NCBI RefSeq assembly: GCF_000373985.1
Contig: NZ_KB892979.1
Span: 1-64,000, forward strand
Origin: Desulfobacter curvatus DSM 3379
GTDB lineage: Bacteria; Desulfobacterota; Desulfobacteria; Desulfobacterales; Desulfobacteraceae
Length of the DNA stretch: 64,000 bases
Direction of reading: 5' to 3'
Part shown: positions 53,874 to 63,602 of the stretch, in pieces
How the letters are laid out: each line of letters opens with the position of its first letter
Position numbering within the stretch: the first letter of the stretch is position 1
Made by a program: the position numbers and the translations under genes
Notes under the pieces: generated by a model
Told to the model about the DNA's origin: nothing
Databases searched by the model: none
Seen by the model: the letters and a program-made list of their open reading frames with translations, nothing else

Positions 53874-56414
53874 TCAGTGGAAACCGTCCTGTTCAGAGAC
53901 ATTCTCAAGACAGTCCACGATATTTTTGCATGCGTCTTGTAACTGCAAAATTAAAGGGGACGTATCTTTAATCTTTGATTCCGCCCCCATTTGTTCGAGC
54001 CGGTAGGCGGTTTCTGCCGTAGATTGGGCGGCCAGATACTTACACATTCCCTTTAGCTGGTGCGCGCTTTTTTGCAGCCCTGGACCATCGCCGGCAGAAA
54101 TACTGTCCATAATCCGGGTCAGAACAGGGCCATGGTTCTTTTTAAATGTTTGAATACATTTATCGAGCAGGGATTTGTTTGAATTCATAATTTCCCTGAG
54201 TTCGGCCATGTCCACAACCGCTTCGTCTTCATGTCTTTGAACCAGTGCTTCCTTTTGGTCAGCATTGCTTTTGAAGCAGTCTTCGGGCAGAATTCGTTTA
54301 AGCACACCTGCCAAAGCGCCGGCAGTCAGGGGTTTTGTAATGTAATCATTCATCCCATTGGCCAGGAAGAGCTCCCGGTCCTGCTTCATTGCGTGGGCGG
54401 TCAGGGCAATGATGGGTACCGGCGCAAGGTTGTGTTCCTTTTCATACGCCCGAATATTCACAGCGGCATCCAGGCCGCTCATTACCGGCATCTGGCCGTC
54501 CATAAGTATCAGATCAAATTGACCGGCTTTGAATAGATCCAAGGCTTCCTGACCGTTCTCAGCGACCTGGATATCCGTCAGATTCATTCTTTTCAAAAGA
54601 TTTTCAGCCACAATGCGGTTTATTTCATCATCTTCTGTAAGGAGCAGTCGGCATGGACAGGTCACCCGGACAGTTTCAGAGTGCACCTGCATTTTTGGGA
54701 TTTCGCCCTGGGTTTCAATGTTAATTAAGGAATCGGCCGATGACATACAGGCGATAAAATCCGCATACTTTACGGGTTTGTTCAGGTTTATGATACGGGG
54801 GTGGGCGGCCGTGCTTTGTTCCGGGTTTTGCCGGCCAAGGAAAGCCAGACGCACAAATGTCGTATCTGAAATATCGCAAGTCTGCGCTGCGGCTTCAACC
54901 AGGTCCGTTGACGGCATTCCGGAAAGATCCTGGTCAAAAAAGACATAGCTGAACGGCGTACCCGACTGCCGGGCCGAAAGGATTCTGCTGCAGGCATCAA
55001 TGATATCGCAGGCTTCCTGGAACGCGCATCCCAACGGTTTCATATATTCAATCAGTACCCGTCTGGCTGCCGGGTTGGCATCGGCGATCAAGACCAAAGA
55101 ATTTTGTTCCAGAGCCACATCGGACATGGGTTCCGGTTTGTTCTGCTGTTTAAATTCTATTTTGGACCAGAAGGTGGACCCTTCATTCTCCTGTGATGAT
55201 ACGCCGACTTTTCCGCCCATCAGTTCGGTCAGCTGCTTTGAAATAGCCAGTCCAAGCCCGGTGCCGCCATATTGCCGGGTCATACTTGAATCCATCTGGG
55301 AAAAAGATTGGAATAATCCGCTTATCTTGCCCTTTGGAATCCCAATGCCTGTGTCCGTCACTGAAAATTTCAGCAGAACGCCGGACAAGGATTTTGATTC
55401 TAAACTGATCTGAAGCACAACGCCTCCCTGCCGGGTAAATTTAACGGCATTTCCGCAGAAATTCATGATGATCTGGCGTAGCCGCACCGGATCGCCCTTT
55501 AACATCACCGGCACATCCGCTTCAAAAATTGTGGCAAAAAAGAGGCCTTTTTCAAATATGGATATGGAGATAATATCTGAAAGCTCTTCCATGACCTGTC
55601 TTAGATTGAAATCAATTTCCTCAATATCCAGTTTTCCCGCTTCGATTTTTGAATAATCCAGGATATCGTTAATGACGTTGAGAAGTGCGTTGGACGAGTT
55701 TTTCATGAGCATGGCAAAATGACGCTGCTCTTGGGTCAGCGGGGTCCCCAGAAGAATTTCGACCATGCCGATCACCCCGTTCATGGGGGTTCGTATTTCA
55801 TGACTCATATTTGCCAGAAATTGATCTTTTGCAATATTTGCGGCTTCTGCCCGTTCCTTGGCTTGGGCCAGGGCTTTGTTGGACTGTTCCAGTTCAGATG
55901 TCCGGTTTTGAATTTCGGAGTGAAGCAGTTTGGAATATTCGGCGCTTTGGGTCTGGTTCTGGGCCAGAATATCCTGGTACTTTTTTTCCAAAACCTTGAT
56001 TCTTCGATCACGCTGCTCTTTATGGGCTGCGAGCAATGCCTTCTCTTCAGACAGGAGCTGTTCTTTTTTATGAAGATTCTTGCATAGATTGATAATATCC
56101 CGGGTCATGGCAAACGCCATGGGCGGATCAGCGTCCCGGGGGATTCCACATACAATAACCGAATTCATTTCTCCCAGGGATAACGACAGTAAAGGCCCGT
56201 TGGGGCCGGTTAAGATCTGTCCGCTGTCAGCGCTCTGCCGCAGCTGGGTTACAAGGCTGTCATCCATGGGATGGCCTGATAAGGTCCCCACAACGCCGCC
56301 TGTGTTCAGTAAAATCGCAAAGTTGTATGTTGGAAGATATTTATTCAGCAGCGCAAGAAAGTCGGCGTTGATTTCGTCATCGGATTCTTGAAGAATATCA
56401 TCAAACAAGTTCAT
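53874..56414 (-). CDS. Hybrid histidine kinase with two receivers and HPt
   Basis: About 846 residues from the ATG at 56414, which overlaps the end of the HDOD gene; longer starts exist up to 56477. The N-terminal part (1-115) is an unassigned globular domain, followed by a coiled coil (120-185). HisKA holds SHEIRTPMNGVIGM near 203. The ATPase has N box FCGNAVKFT near 320, DTGIGIP and GGTGLGLAIS. The first receiver (about 440-555) has FFDQDLSGMPS. The second (about 590-710) has LILMDGQMPVMSG. HPt has AHQLKGMCKYLAA near 788. No membrane segment, so it senses a cytoplasmic signal. It forms an operon with HDOD and receiver genes. Confidence 0.92.
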   Translation of the reverse strand: MNLFDDILQESDDEINADFLALLNKYLPTYNFAILLNTGGVVGTLSGHPMDDSLVTQLRQSADSGQILTGPNGPLLSLSLGEMNSVIVCGIPRDADPPMAFAMTRDIINLCKNLHKKEQLLSEEKALLAAHKEQRDRRIKVLEKKYQDILAQNQTQSAEYSKLLHSEIQNRTSELEQSNKALAQAKERAEAANIAKDQFLANMSHEIRTPMNGVIGMVEILLGTPLTQEQRHFAMLMKNSSNALLNVINDILDYSKIEAGKLDIEEIDFNLRQVMEELSDIISISIFEKGLFFATIFEADVPVMLKGDPVRLRQIIMNFCGNAVKFTRQGGVVLQISLESKSLSGVLLKFSVTDTGIGIPKGKISGLFQSFSQMDSSMTRQYGGTGLGLAISKQLTELMGGKVGVSSQENEGSTFWSKIEFKQQNKPEPMSDVALEQNSLVLIADANPAARRVLIEYMKPLGCAFQEACDIIDACSRILSARQSGTPFSYVFFDQDLSGMPSTDLVEAAAQTCDISDTTFVRLAFLGRQNPEQSTAAHPRIINLNKPVKYADFIACMSSADSLINIETQGEIPKMQVHSETVRVTCPCRLLLTEDDEINRIVAENLLKRMNLTDIQVAENGQEALDLFKAGQFDLILMDGQMPVMSGLDAAVNIRAYEKEHNLAPVPIIALTAHAMKQDRELFLANGMNDYITKPLTAGALAGVLKRILPEDCFKSNADQKEALVQRHEDEAVVDMAELREIMNSNKSLLDKCIQTFKKNHGPVLTRIMDSISAGDGPGLQKSAHQLKGMCKYLAAQSTAETAYRLEQMGAESKIKDTSPLILQLQDACKNIVDCLENVSEQDGFH

Positions 56415-57291
56415 CGGTATCGTCATCCCCAAGGGAATAAATCTCCTTAACCCTTGCAATTTCCTGGGGCAGATCATCCATTATGGCACGATAGCCCATG
56501 ATATTTTCCTTGATGTGGGAAAGCAGTGGCGGGGAGTGTAATTTTTTTTCTGTTTCCGGGTATGCCGTATACTCTAACATAGAGGCCAGATATTCCGCGA
56601 TTTGCAGGATGCCGGCGTGGCTGTCAGGATCCACCGTTTTCATGACATCGTGATGATTTTTCATCCCCTGGCAAAGGTCCGGCTTCAACCCCCATTGCCG
56701 GGTCAGCAGATAACTGATGATGGTATGATCCGTTCCCATGACCATTCGTTCGTGATCAATCAGTTTTTGGTTTGCCGGTTTAAATGTGCGGCAGAACGAT
56801 TTGAACTTTTCCGGAGCCACCTGATCCTCAACGATCAGGCCGATATCGTGGAGAATACCGCATAGGAAGTCATCCTCTCCTTTCCGGGCAAAAATCCGTT
56901 CAGCAATCATTTGGCAGCAAATGCTTGTCACGGCACAATGGGCCCACAGTTTTTTTCTGGAAAATTCTATGGTGCTTGAATCCTTTGAAAAAAGATTTTT
57001 CACTGCGTCGAGAACAATCATGTTTTTTAGGTTGTCCATCCCGATGTAGGCAACCGCTTCAGATATGCTTTTGATTTTTGTTCTCAGGGAAAAGTAGGAA
57101 GAGTTGATCAGCTTTAAAATTCGTAAGACCAATGTGGGGTCAACCCGGATCACCGTTTCAAATTCCTCAAGAGAAGAGGTATCTTCGTCAATCATCTTCA
57201 TCAGGCGGGCCGCAACGGGGGGGACTGTTTTCAGGGCTGTAAATTTATCCAGGTATAGCTTTGCCGTATTGTGATAACCGGATGATTTCAC
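56401..57291 (-). CDS. HDOD-domain protein
   Basis: A 296-residue protein. The HDOD domain spans about 15-215: KTVPPVAARLMKMIDED, VDPTLVLRILKLINSSYF, and LHDIGLIVEDQ. HDOD lacks the full HD metal site and works in signalling, often after a receiver. It overlaps the hybrid kinase gene by 14 bases and follows a receiver gene 64 bases upstream, so the three likely form one pathway. The C-terminal 80 residues resemble the relay helices of other HDOD proteins. Confidence 0.88.
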   Translation of the reverse strand: MKSSGYHNTAKLYLDKFTALKTVPPVAARLMKMIDEDTSSLEEFETVIRVDPTLVLRILKLINSSYFSLRTKIKSISEAVAYIGMDNLKNMIVLDAVKNLFSKDSSTIEFSRKKLWAHCAVTSICCQMIAERIFARKGEDDFLCGILHDIGLIVEDQVAPEKFKSFCRTFKPANQKLIDHERMVMGTDHTIISYLLTRQWGLKPDLCQGMKNHHDVMKTVDPDSHAGILQIAEYLASMLEYTAYPETEKKLHSPPLLSHIKENIMGYRAIMDDLPQEIARVKEIYSLGDDDTDELV

Positions 57292-57355
57292 ATGAAATTC
57301 CTAATCAATAACCTCGGAAAAATAACCGCTTTTGGGAAAGCGTGTTCCGGGTCTT

Positions 57356-57751
57356 TTATTGGGCGGGGGAAATTCCCAGGTCAGCCATCTTTTTATCCAC
57401 CGCCTCCTGCTTCAGCGGTTTTATGAAATAGGCCCTGCACCCCGATTTGATACAACCGATGACGATGTTTTTTTCACTGTGGGAGGTAACCATAATGACA
57501 ATGGATTTGTGCTCTTTGAGCCCGGCATCAATTTTTTTGATTTTTTTTAAGACCTCCACCCCGCTGATATCGTTAAGAGAGATATCCAGCAAAACCAAAT
57601 TAAAGGGTTTTCCTTTTTCAATGCCTTTTTGATAGACTTTCAACGCATCGGCACCGGAAGAGACAGAGATCGACGAACCATACTTACTGAATATGTCCTC
57701 CATTAAGGTTCTGCCGATTTCTTCATCATCAACAATGAGAATTCTATTCAT
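57356..57751 (-). CDS. Single-domain response regulator (CheY-like)
   Basis: A 131-residue receiver from the ATG at 57751; an ATG six codons upstream is also possible. MNRILIVDDEEIGRTLM gives the acidic pocket, NLVLLDISLNDISG the phosphoacceptor Asp, VTSHSE the switch Ser/Thr, and FIKPLKQEAV the conserved Lys. It has no output domain. First in a three-gene run with HDOD and hybrid kinase genes on the same strand. Confidence 0.9.
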   Translation of the reverse strand: MNRILIVDDEEIGRTLMEDIFSKYGSSISVSSGADALKVYQKGIEKGKPFNLVLLDISLNDISGVEVLKKIKKIDAGLKEHKSIVIMVTSHSEKNIVIGCIKSGCRAYFIKPLKQEAVDKKMADLGISPAQ

Positions 57752-58137
57752 AGTTAGTGAACACCCCATAGAGATTTTAAATTCGTATTTTTGAAAATGT
57801 ATAATAATAGGCTGATTTCCAGATGTATAGCAAGATAATTTTTACGATAAGGTTCCATCGCAGAGAATTATGATGCTGATTCGGTTACAGGTCTGCAAAG
57901 AGCAGTAAAATGGGTAGTGCAGATGGGGCTCGATATCCGCTTTTCTTGGCTTGCAATTCTAAAGTTTTAAAGGTATCCTTTCGTTATATTAAGCAGTTAT
58001 TTTTGATGTTCTAATTTAATGCTGAACGGTGCGATTTTTCCCGCGTTCCTTAGGTAATGTGCTTTGCCTTTTTTCTTAAATCGACCGGCACAAGGCGGAT
58101 TCGATCTGATACGAATTTAGCGGCAGGTGTTTTCTTT
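57752..58137. other. Intergenic region between receiver and hybrid kinase genes
   Basis: No gene called. It should hold the promoters of both divergent units. A frame from about 57852 to 57969 reads ENYDADSVTGLQRAVKWVVQ and looks slightly protein-like, but has no start codon or ribosome site, so it may be a gene relic. Confidence 0.35.
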
Positions 58138-58234
58138 ATAACGGCCATGGGCCGACCCGGTCTATCAGCACACAGACTTCGGCCCACAACAAAGATAGAA
58201 AAAATCCAGTTACTTGCTGGAGACTTTCATATAA
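58138..58234 (+). repeat. Two-hairpin intergenic repeat, copy F
   Basis: Reads ATAACGGCCATGGGCCGACC, then TCTATCAGCAC, then partner arm TTCGGCCC, ACAACAAAGATA, and a second hairpin GAAA...TCCAG TTACTTG CTGGA...TTTC, ending ATATAA. The stem pair is GGGCCGA/TCGGCCC, so both arms differ from copies A and E in a matching way. It lies 46 bases before the hybrid kinase frame. Confidence 0.8.
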
Positions 58235-58279
58235 AATTCGATATATGGTGTCCGTTAAGATGAAATTTAAATCAGTATT

Positions 58280-61200
58280 TTGCATGAAATTTTCAGCGCG
58301 TATCTGGACAGCAAGCGACAGCCGCTGGAAACAGTGGGGTCCCACATGTTTGAATATCTGAACTGCAAATCCAAAACCCTTCCCATTGATCTGCTGCCAC
58401 AGGATACCCAAATCTGGAACCGGCCGGATTTAGAAACATGGCCTGTTGCCATTGCCGCCGGGCTGGGACTGCTGCTTTTTGTGCTGGCGGGATACAGCCT
58501 GATCAGGCTCTTTTCAAAGACAGCCCCCTCTTTATCACGGTCAATGCCTGATGTATTTCGCAATAATTTACGCCAGGCGCTAATTTTGCTGAGCGTTGTT
58601 TTGGTGACAGGCCTGGCGGTTCAATCCTGGTTTGCCGCTAAAAATGAGATGGCACAGATACGGCATAGCATTTTTAATGAAAGAAAAGATCTGATCCGGA
58701 CAATTGTCAACCGGGCCGTGGATTATACCAACTATGAGCGTCTCCGCCTGGACCAAAAAGGCGTCTCAATCGAAGACATTAAAAAACAGGTCATCAAAGG
58801 CCTTGAAACCTACGTTTATGCCAAAGGGGAGGGGTATCTTTTTGTTTTCACGGATAAGGGGCTTGTGCTGCTTAACCGGGTTCAGCCGGAACTGGTGGGC
58901 AAAAATCTTTCGGACAGCACTGATCCCAACGGTATAAAAGTCGTACAGAGTTTGATCGGCGCGGCCGGTAATTCCGGCGGCGGATTTGTTCAATATCAAT
59001 GGAACAAGCCCAGTCTTGGCCGGGGGGTGCCGAAAATTTCCTTTGCACGGAAACTCAATGACTGGGGGTGGGTGATTGGAAGCGGTTTGTACCTGGATGA
59101 TATTGAAAACAACATTCAGTCCTTTGGAAGACAGCTGCGCAACAAATTTATTGTGGAACTGTTAATCATTTTCAGCCTGACATTAAGCGTGGTTCTTTTT
59201 TTAAGAATGGTCTCCCGCCGTTTGACCGCAAGTGTTGATAAAGAGCTGTCTATGCTCCAAAAAGCCATTGCAGCCCATGATGTCTCTGCTGCTGATTATA
59301 CCTTTCATGAATTTCAAGCCATTGCAGCAATGGCGGATGACAGTTTTAAGGAGTTGGCCCGAACCCAGGCATCCTTGACGGAAGCAGAATCCCGGCAGCG
59401 GGAGATTCTTGAACACCTGGATGCCGGGGTGGCTATCATCAGCCAGGCGGATCATGTGATCCGTTATGTCAATCCAACCGCCGCAAAACTCATCGGTACG
59501 GATCAGGATCGGATCGTCGGCCATGAATGCATCCAATATATCTGCCCGACGGAAAAAGGCGCCTGCCCGATCACAGACCTTGGGCAGACCATGGATAACA
59601 GCCGGCGGATACTTTTAACGGCATCCGGTGTTGAAATTCCGATTATCAAAACCGTCCGGCATTTTACCTACAACGGGCAACCGGCGCTTTTGGAAACCTT
59701 TGTGGATATCACAGAGCAACAGAAAGCAGAAGATGCCCTTCGTGCAGAGCGGGATCTTTTTGCGGCAGGACCGGTGATCACCATTTCCTGGTTGCCGGAA
59801 CGTCACTGGCCCGTGACCTTTGTGTCTAGAAATGCTGCCCAGATTCTGGGGTACACACCAGAGCAGATGATGGCCGGCTCTTTTAGATATTCGGAACTGA
59901 TACACCCTGATGACCTGAAACAGGTTGGAACTGAAGTCGCAGGATATATTAAAGACGGCACCTTGCATTTTGAGCAGACTTACAGGCTTCGTACCCAGAG
60001 CGGAGACTACCGGTGGTTTTATGATTTTACCCGTCTGCTGCGTAACGACACCGGAAAAGTTGTTCAAGTTCACGGCTATATGTTCGACCAGACCGATTAT
60101 GTAAATGCGCAGATGCAGATTGCCAAAGAGCGTGAACGCCTGGCCAATGTTATTAGAGGTACGGATGTCGGAACCTGGGAATGGAATGTCCAGACCGGAG
60201 AAACCGTCTTCAACGAACGATGGGCCCGGATCTGTGGTTATAGCCTTGGAGAGTTGTTGCCTGTTTCCATTGATACCTGGACGCATCTGTCTCACCCGGA
60301 TGATTTAAAAAAGACAGAAAGTCTTTTAGCCCGGCATTTCTTAGGGGAACTGGAACTTTACAATGCTGAATGCAGGATGAAGCACAAGAACGGACACTGG
60401 GTCTGGGTGCAGGATAAAGGCAAGGTAATTTCCAGAACCCATGATGGTAAGCCGTTGATGATGTTCGGTACCCATACGGATATCACCGAACGCAAACAGG
60501 CCCAGGAGAAGCTGCAGCACTCTCTAATGGAAACCGAGCTGGTCAATAAGGCGCTTAAAAAGGCCCAAAACAAATTAATAACCGTTAATGAAGATTTGAA
60601 AAACCAGACAGCCCTGGCAACGCAGATGGCGGACAGGGCTGAAAAAGCAACCCGGGCAAAAAGCGAATTTTTGGCCAATATGAGCCATGAAATCCGGACG
60701 CCCATGAACGGTATTATCGGTATGACAGGCCTGCTGCTGGATACGAATCTCTCCGATGAACAACATTTTTTCACCAGCAATGTCAAGGCCAGTGCCGATG
60801 CCCTTTTAACCTTGATCAACGATATCCTGGATTTTTCGAAAATTGAGGCCGGCAAACTGGATATGGAAGTTTTAAATTTTGAACTGCCGGCCTTCCTGGA
60901 TGATTTTGCCCAGATGATGGCCCTGAAAGCCCATGAAAAAGATCTGGAGCTGATCTGCGCGGCATCGCCCGAGGTGCCGGGATTGCTCCAGGGAGACCCG
61001 GGCCGTCTTCGCCAGATTTTGACCAATTTGACCGGTAATGCCATTAAGTTTACCAAAGCCGGCGAGGTAGTGATCCAGGCGCACCTCAAGCACGAAACCA
61101 AAGAAGAGGCCCTCATTTATTTTTCAGTAAAGGATACCGGTGTGGGTATCCCCCAGGATAAACAGGATCATCTGTTTGAACAGTTTACCCAGGTGGATGC

Positions 61201-62668
61201 CTCTATTACGCGTAGGTACGGCGGCACAGGACTGGGACTTGTCATATCTAAAAAATTGGCCCAACTGATGGGTGGAGATATCGGCGTTGTCTCACCGGTT
61301 CCCGGAATCAGCCCATCGGAAAGCCGCCATTCAGGTGCTTTGTTCTGGTTTACGGCCCAATTTAAAAAGCAGCCCAAATCTGAAACCGGTCATCATCAGA
61401 AAATCATGCCGGATCGACTGAAAAATGTCCGTATTTTAATCGTTGATGATAATCAAAGTAACCGGGACATATTAATGGGGCAATTGGCCGGCATGGGGGC
61501 AGATGTGTCTGAAGCGGCAGATGCTGAAGCCGCTTTGGAACAATTAAAGCGCAGCGCCCAGGAAAATATGTTTTATGACCTTGCGATAGTGGATATGCAT
61601 CTCCCCGGCATGACCGGGGACGCGTTGAGCCTGGCCATCAAAAATGATCCGTTTGGGGCAGACATTAAATTGGTGATGATGCTCTCTTTAGGCCGGCGTG
61701 GTGATGCGCGTCATTTTGACTCCATCGGTTTTTCAGCATATCTTGCCAAACCGGTGCGTTATTCGGAACTTGGGGATACCCTGGCGACCGTTCTTTTTGG
61801 TGAATTGGCCGATAAGAAAGAAAATGGCCGTATTGGACATTTAGATGGTGAAATCATACAGTCCAATGTGAGGATTCTTCTGGCAGAAGACAATATCACA
61901 AACCAGATCGTTGCCAAGGGTATTCTGGAAAAATTCGGTTATTATGTGGATGCCGTGGCAAACGGTTTTGAGGCGGTCCGTTCCCTTGAAAAGATGCCAT
62001 ATGACCTGGTGTTGATGGATTTGCAGATGCCTGAACTGGACGGGCTTGAGGCCACCCGGATGATCCGAAATACGGCATCCAACGTTATTCATCCGGATAT
62101 TCCGGTGATTGCCATGACGGCCAATGCCATGGCCGGTGACCGGGAAAAGTGTCTGAATGCAGGTATGAATGATTATATCAGCAAACCGGTGGATCCGATT
62201 CTCCTGGCTGAAAAGATTGAAAAATGGCTTAATCGCATCCAGCCCCGTAACCCGGAACGGCCCACTGTAGATGAGAAAAAAGTAGATGAGAAAAAAAATG
62301 AGGAACGTCAGGCAGATACTTTCAATCCGGAGACGTTGACGGCCAACCTTATGGAAGACAAACAGCTTATCGCATCGGCCATCAGCACCTTCCTTGAGGA
62401 CATGCCGGGTCAACTTGATATTCTGACAGAACTGGTCAAACAGGGCCGGGCGCAAAAAGGCGGTACCCAGGCCCATAAAATAAAAGGTGCATCCGGTTAT
62501 GTGGCGGCGGGCGTTTTTCAAAAAACCGCCCTGGAAATGGAACAGGCGGGCAAAGCTGGAGACCTAGGGCGCCTTGAGCAGCTTTTGCCGGAAATCGGAG
62601 AGCAGTTTTCAAAACTTAAACGCGAATTAGAAGATTTTTCGGCGCGTTTAACGGCATCGGATCATTGA
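58280..62668 (+). CDS. Large hybrid histidine kinase: Cache, three PAS, two receivers, HPt
   Basis: Up to 1462 residues. The start is unsure: TTG at 58280 opens the frame without a ribosome site, and ATG at 58346 is an alternative. Membrane segments lie near 57-77, 94-113 and 293-312. A Cache domain lies at about 180-272 (GYLFVFTDKGLVLLN, GWVIGSGLYLDD). PAS1 (about 373-486) has a Cys-rich CIQYICPTEKGACPI block near 417-432; PAS2 and PAS3 follow to about 740. HisKA is SHEIRTPMNGIIGM near 803. The ATPase has GNAIKFT, DTGVGIP and GGTGLGL. Receivers lie near 1050-1170 and 1195-1310 (LVLMDLQMPELDG), and HPt near 1397 (AHKIKGASGYVAA). The first 55 residues look like the tail of a lost upstream domain. 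Confidence 0.9.
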   Translation: MHEIFSAYLDSKRQPLETVGSHMFEYLNCKSKTLPIDLLPQDTQIWNRPDLETWPVAIAAGLGLLLFVLAGYSLIRLFSKTAPSLSRSMPDVFRNNLRQALILLSVVLVTGLAVQSWFAAKNEMAQIRHSIFNERKDLIRTIVNRAVDYTNYERLRLDQKGVSIEDIKKQVIKGLETYVYAKGEGYLFVFTDKGLVLLNRVQPELVGKNLSDSTDPNGIKVVQSLIGAAGNSGGGFVQYQWNKPSLGRGVPKISFARKLNDWGWVIGSGLYLDDIENNIQSFGRQLRNKFIVELLIIFSLTLSVVLFLRMVSRRLTASVDKELSMLQKAIAAHDVSAADYTFHEFQAIAAMADDSFKELARTQASLTEAESRQREILEHLDAGVAIISQADHVIRYVNPTAAKLIGTDQDRIVGHECIQYICPTEKGACPITDLGQTMDNSRRILLTASGVEIPIIKTVRHFTYNGQPALLETFVDITEQQKAEDALRAERDLFAAGPVITISWLPERHWPVTFVSRNAAQILGYTPEQMMAGSFRYSELIHPDDLKQVGTEVAGYIKDGTLHFEQTYRLRTQSGDYRWFYDFTRLLRNDTGKVVQVHGYMFDQTDYVNAQMQIAKERERLANVIRGTDVGTWEWNVQTGETVFNERWARICGYSLGELLPVSIDTWTHLSHPDDLKKTESLLARHFLGELELYNAECRMKHKNGHWVWVQDKGKVISRTHDGKPLMMFGTHTDITERKQAQEKLQHSLMETELVNKALKKAQNKLITVNEDLKNQTALATQMADRAEKATRAKSEFLANMSHEIRTPMNGIIGMTGLLLDTNLSDEQHFFTSNVKASADALLTLINDILDFSKIEAGKLDMEVLNFELPAFLDDFAQMMALKAHEKDLELICAASPEVPGLLQGDPGRLRQILTNLTGNAIKFTKAGEVVIQAHLKHETKEEALIYFSVKDTGVGIPQDKQDHLFEQFTQVDASITRRYGGTGLGLVISKKLAQLMGGDIGVVSPVPGISPSESRHSGALFWFTAQFKKQPKSETGHHQKIMPDRLKNVRILIVDDNQSNRDILMGQLAGMGADVSEAADAEAALEQLKRSAQENMFYDLAIVDMHLPGMTGDALSLAIKNDPFGADIKLVMMLSLGRRGDARHFDSIGFSAYLAKPVRYSELGDTLATVLFGELADKKENGRIGHLDGEIIQSNVRILLAEDNITNQIVAKGILEKFGYYVDAVANGFEAVRSLEKMPYDLVLMDLQMPELDGLEATRMIRNTASNVIHPDIPVIAMTANAMAGDREKCLNAGMNDYISKPVDPILLAEKIEKWLNRIQPRNPERPTVDEKKVDEKKNEERQADTFNPETLTANLMEDKQLIASAISTFLEDMPGQLDILTELVKQGRAQKGGTQAHKIKGASGYVAAGVFQKTALEMEQAGKAGDLGRLEQLLPEIGEQFSKLKRELEDFSARLTASDH

Positions 62669-62694
62669 TATGAATTGAATCATCAGGTGGGACA

Positions 62695-63489
62695 ATGAAT
62701 AATAAAAAGGCGTTTCCCGGTGGGTATTACATTTTACTGGCTGAAGATGACAAAATGAATCAGGTGGTTGTCACAGGCCTGATTAAAATGCTGAATTTAG
62801 GCCGGGTTGAAATTGTAGAAAACGGCAAAGAGGCGGTAAAGATGTTTTGCTCCCATCATTTTGACCTGATTTTAATGGATGGGCAGATGCCGGAAATGAA
62901 CGGCATTGATGCCGCACTTGCCATCAGAGCCATTGAAAAGGACAAGGATCTGCCACGAACACCGATCATTGCCCTGACGGCCCATTCCACACAGGAGGGC
63001 AAGAATCTTTTTTTAAATAACGGTATGGATGAATTTTTGGAAAAACCCTTGAGCCCGGAAGCGTTAAACAACGCAGTTCAAAATGTTATCTGGCAGAGCA
63101 GTTTTGATGCAACGTCCAAAGAGACCCGGGATTTAGAAAAGACCATAGACGTGCAGGAACTAAAACGGATCATGGCAGGCAAAAAATCTCTTTTAGATAA
63201 GTGCCTGCAGGCCTTCGAAGCTGACTATCCACCTCTTGTGTCCAAGATGACAGCTTGCATTGAAAAAAAAGAGTATGATGAATTAAAAGAAAATGCACAT
63301 CGTCTGAAGGGAATGCTGAAATATTTAGCAGCCCACAATGCCGCCACTCTGGCAGAGGAACTCGAATCACTGGGAGATGCCGGAAACGTTACAAGCACCG
63401 ATCTCACTGTTCAGGTCCAGGTATTAGATGATGAGTGCCTGAAAATCATAGATAGGATCAAGCAGGTATTTTCAGGGGATTTTTCTTGA
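62695..63489 (+). CDS. Receiver-HPt protein
   Basis: A 264-residue protein. A receiver (YILLAEDDKMNQVVV, LILMDGQMPEMNG, LEKPLSPEAL) is followed by an HPt domain with AHRLKGMLKYLAAHNAATL. It closely resembles the last third of the hybrid kinase at 53874-56414 (LILMDGQMP, SLLDKC, AHQLKGMCKYLAA), so it is probably a split-off copy. It lies 26 bases after the large hybrid kinase, and may carry phosphate between the two kinases. Confidence 0.9.
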   Translation: MNNKKAFPGGYYILLAEDDKMNQVVVTGLIKMLNLGRVEIVENGKEAVKMFCSHHFDLILMDGQMPEMNGIDAALAIRAIEKDKDLPRTPIIALTAHSTQEGKNLFLNNGMDEFLEKPLSPEALNNAVQNVIWQSSFDATSKETRDLEKTIDVQELKRIMAGKKSLLDKCLQAFEADYPPLVSKMTACIEKKEYDELKENAHRLKGMLKYLAAHNAATLAEELESLGDAGNVTSTDLTVQVQVLDDECLKIIDRIKQVFSGDFS

Positions 63490-63512
63490 TGATTCGGTGT
63501 CCGCCTATACAT

Positions 63513-63556
63513 AAAAAAGGCCGATCTCACACATTACTTAGTGGATCGGCCTTTTC
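63513..63556. terminator. Bidirectional intrinsic terminator
   Basis: AAAAAGGCCGATC and GATCGGCCTTTTC form a 12-bp stem over an 18-base loop, with A runs on one side and T on the other. It serves the REC-HPt gene and the converging oxidoreductase gene. Confidence 0.9.
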
Positions 63557-63602
63557 TCTATTCGAGTTGGCTTAACTTAAAGTTCAATCTGTCGATTTAG
63601 TC

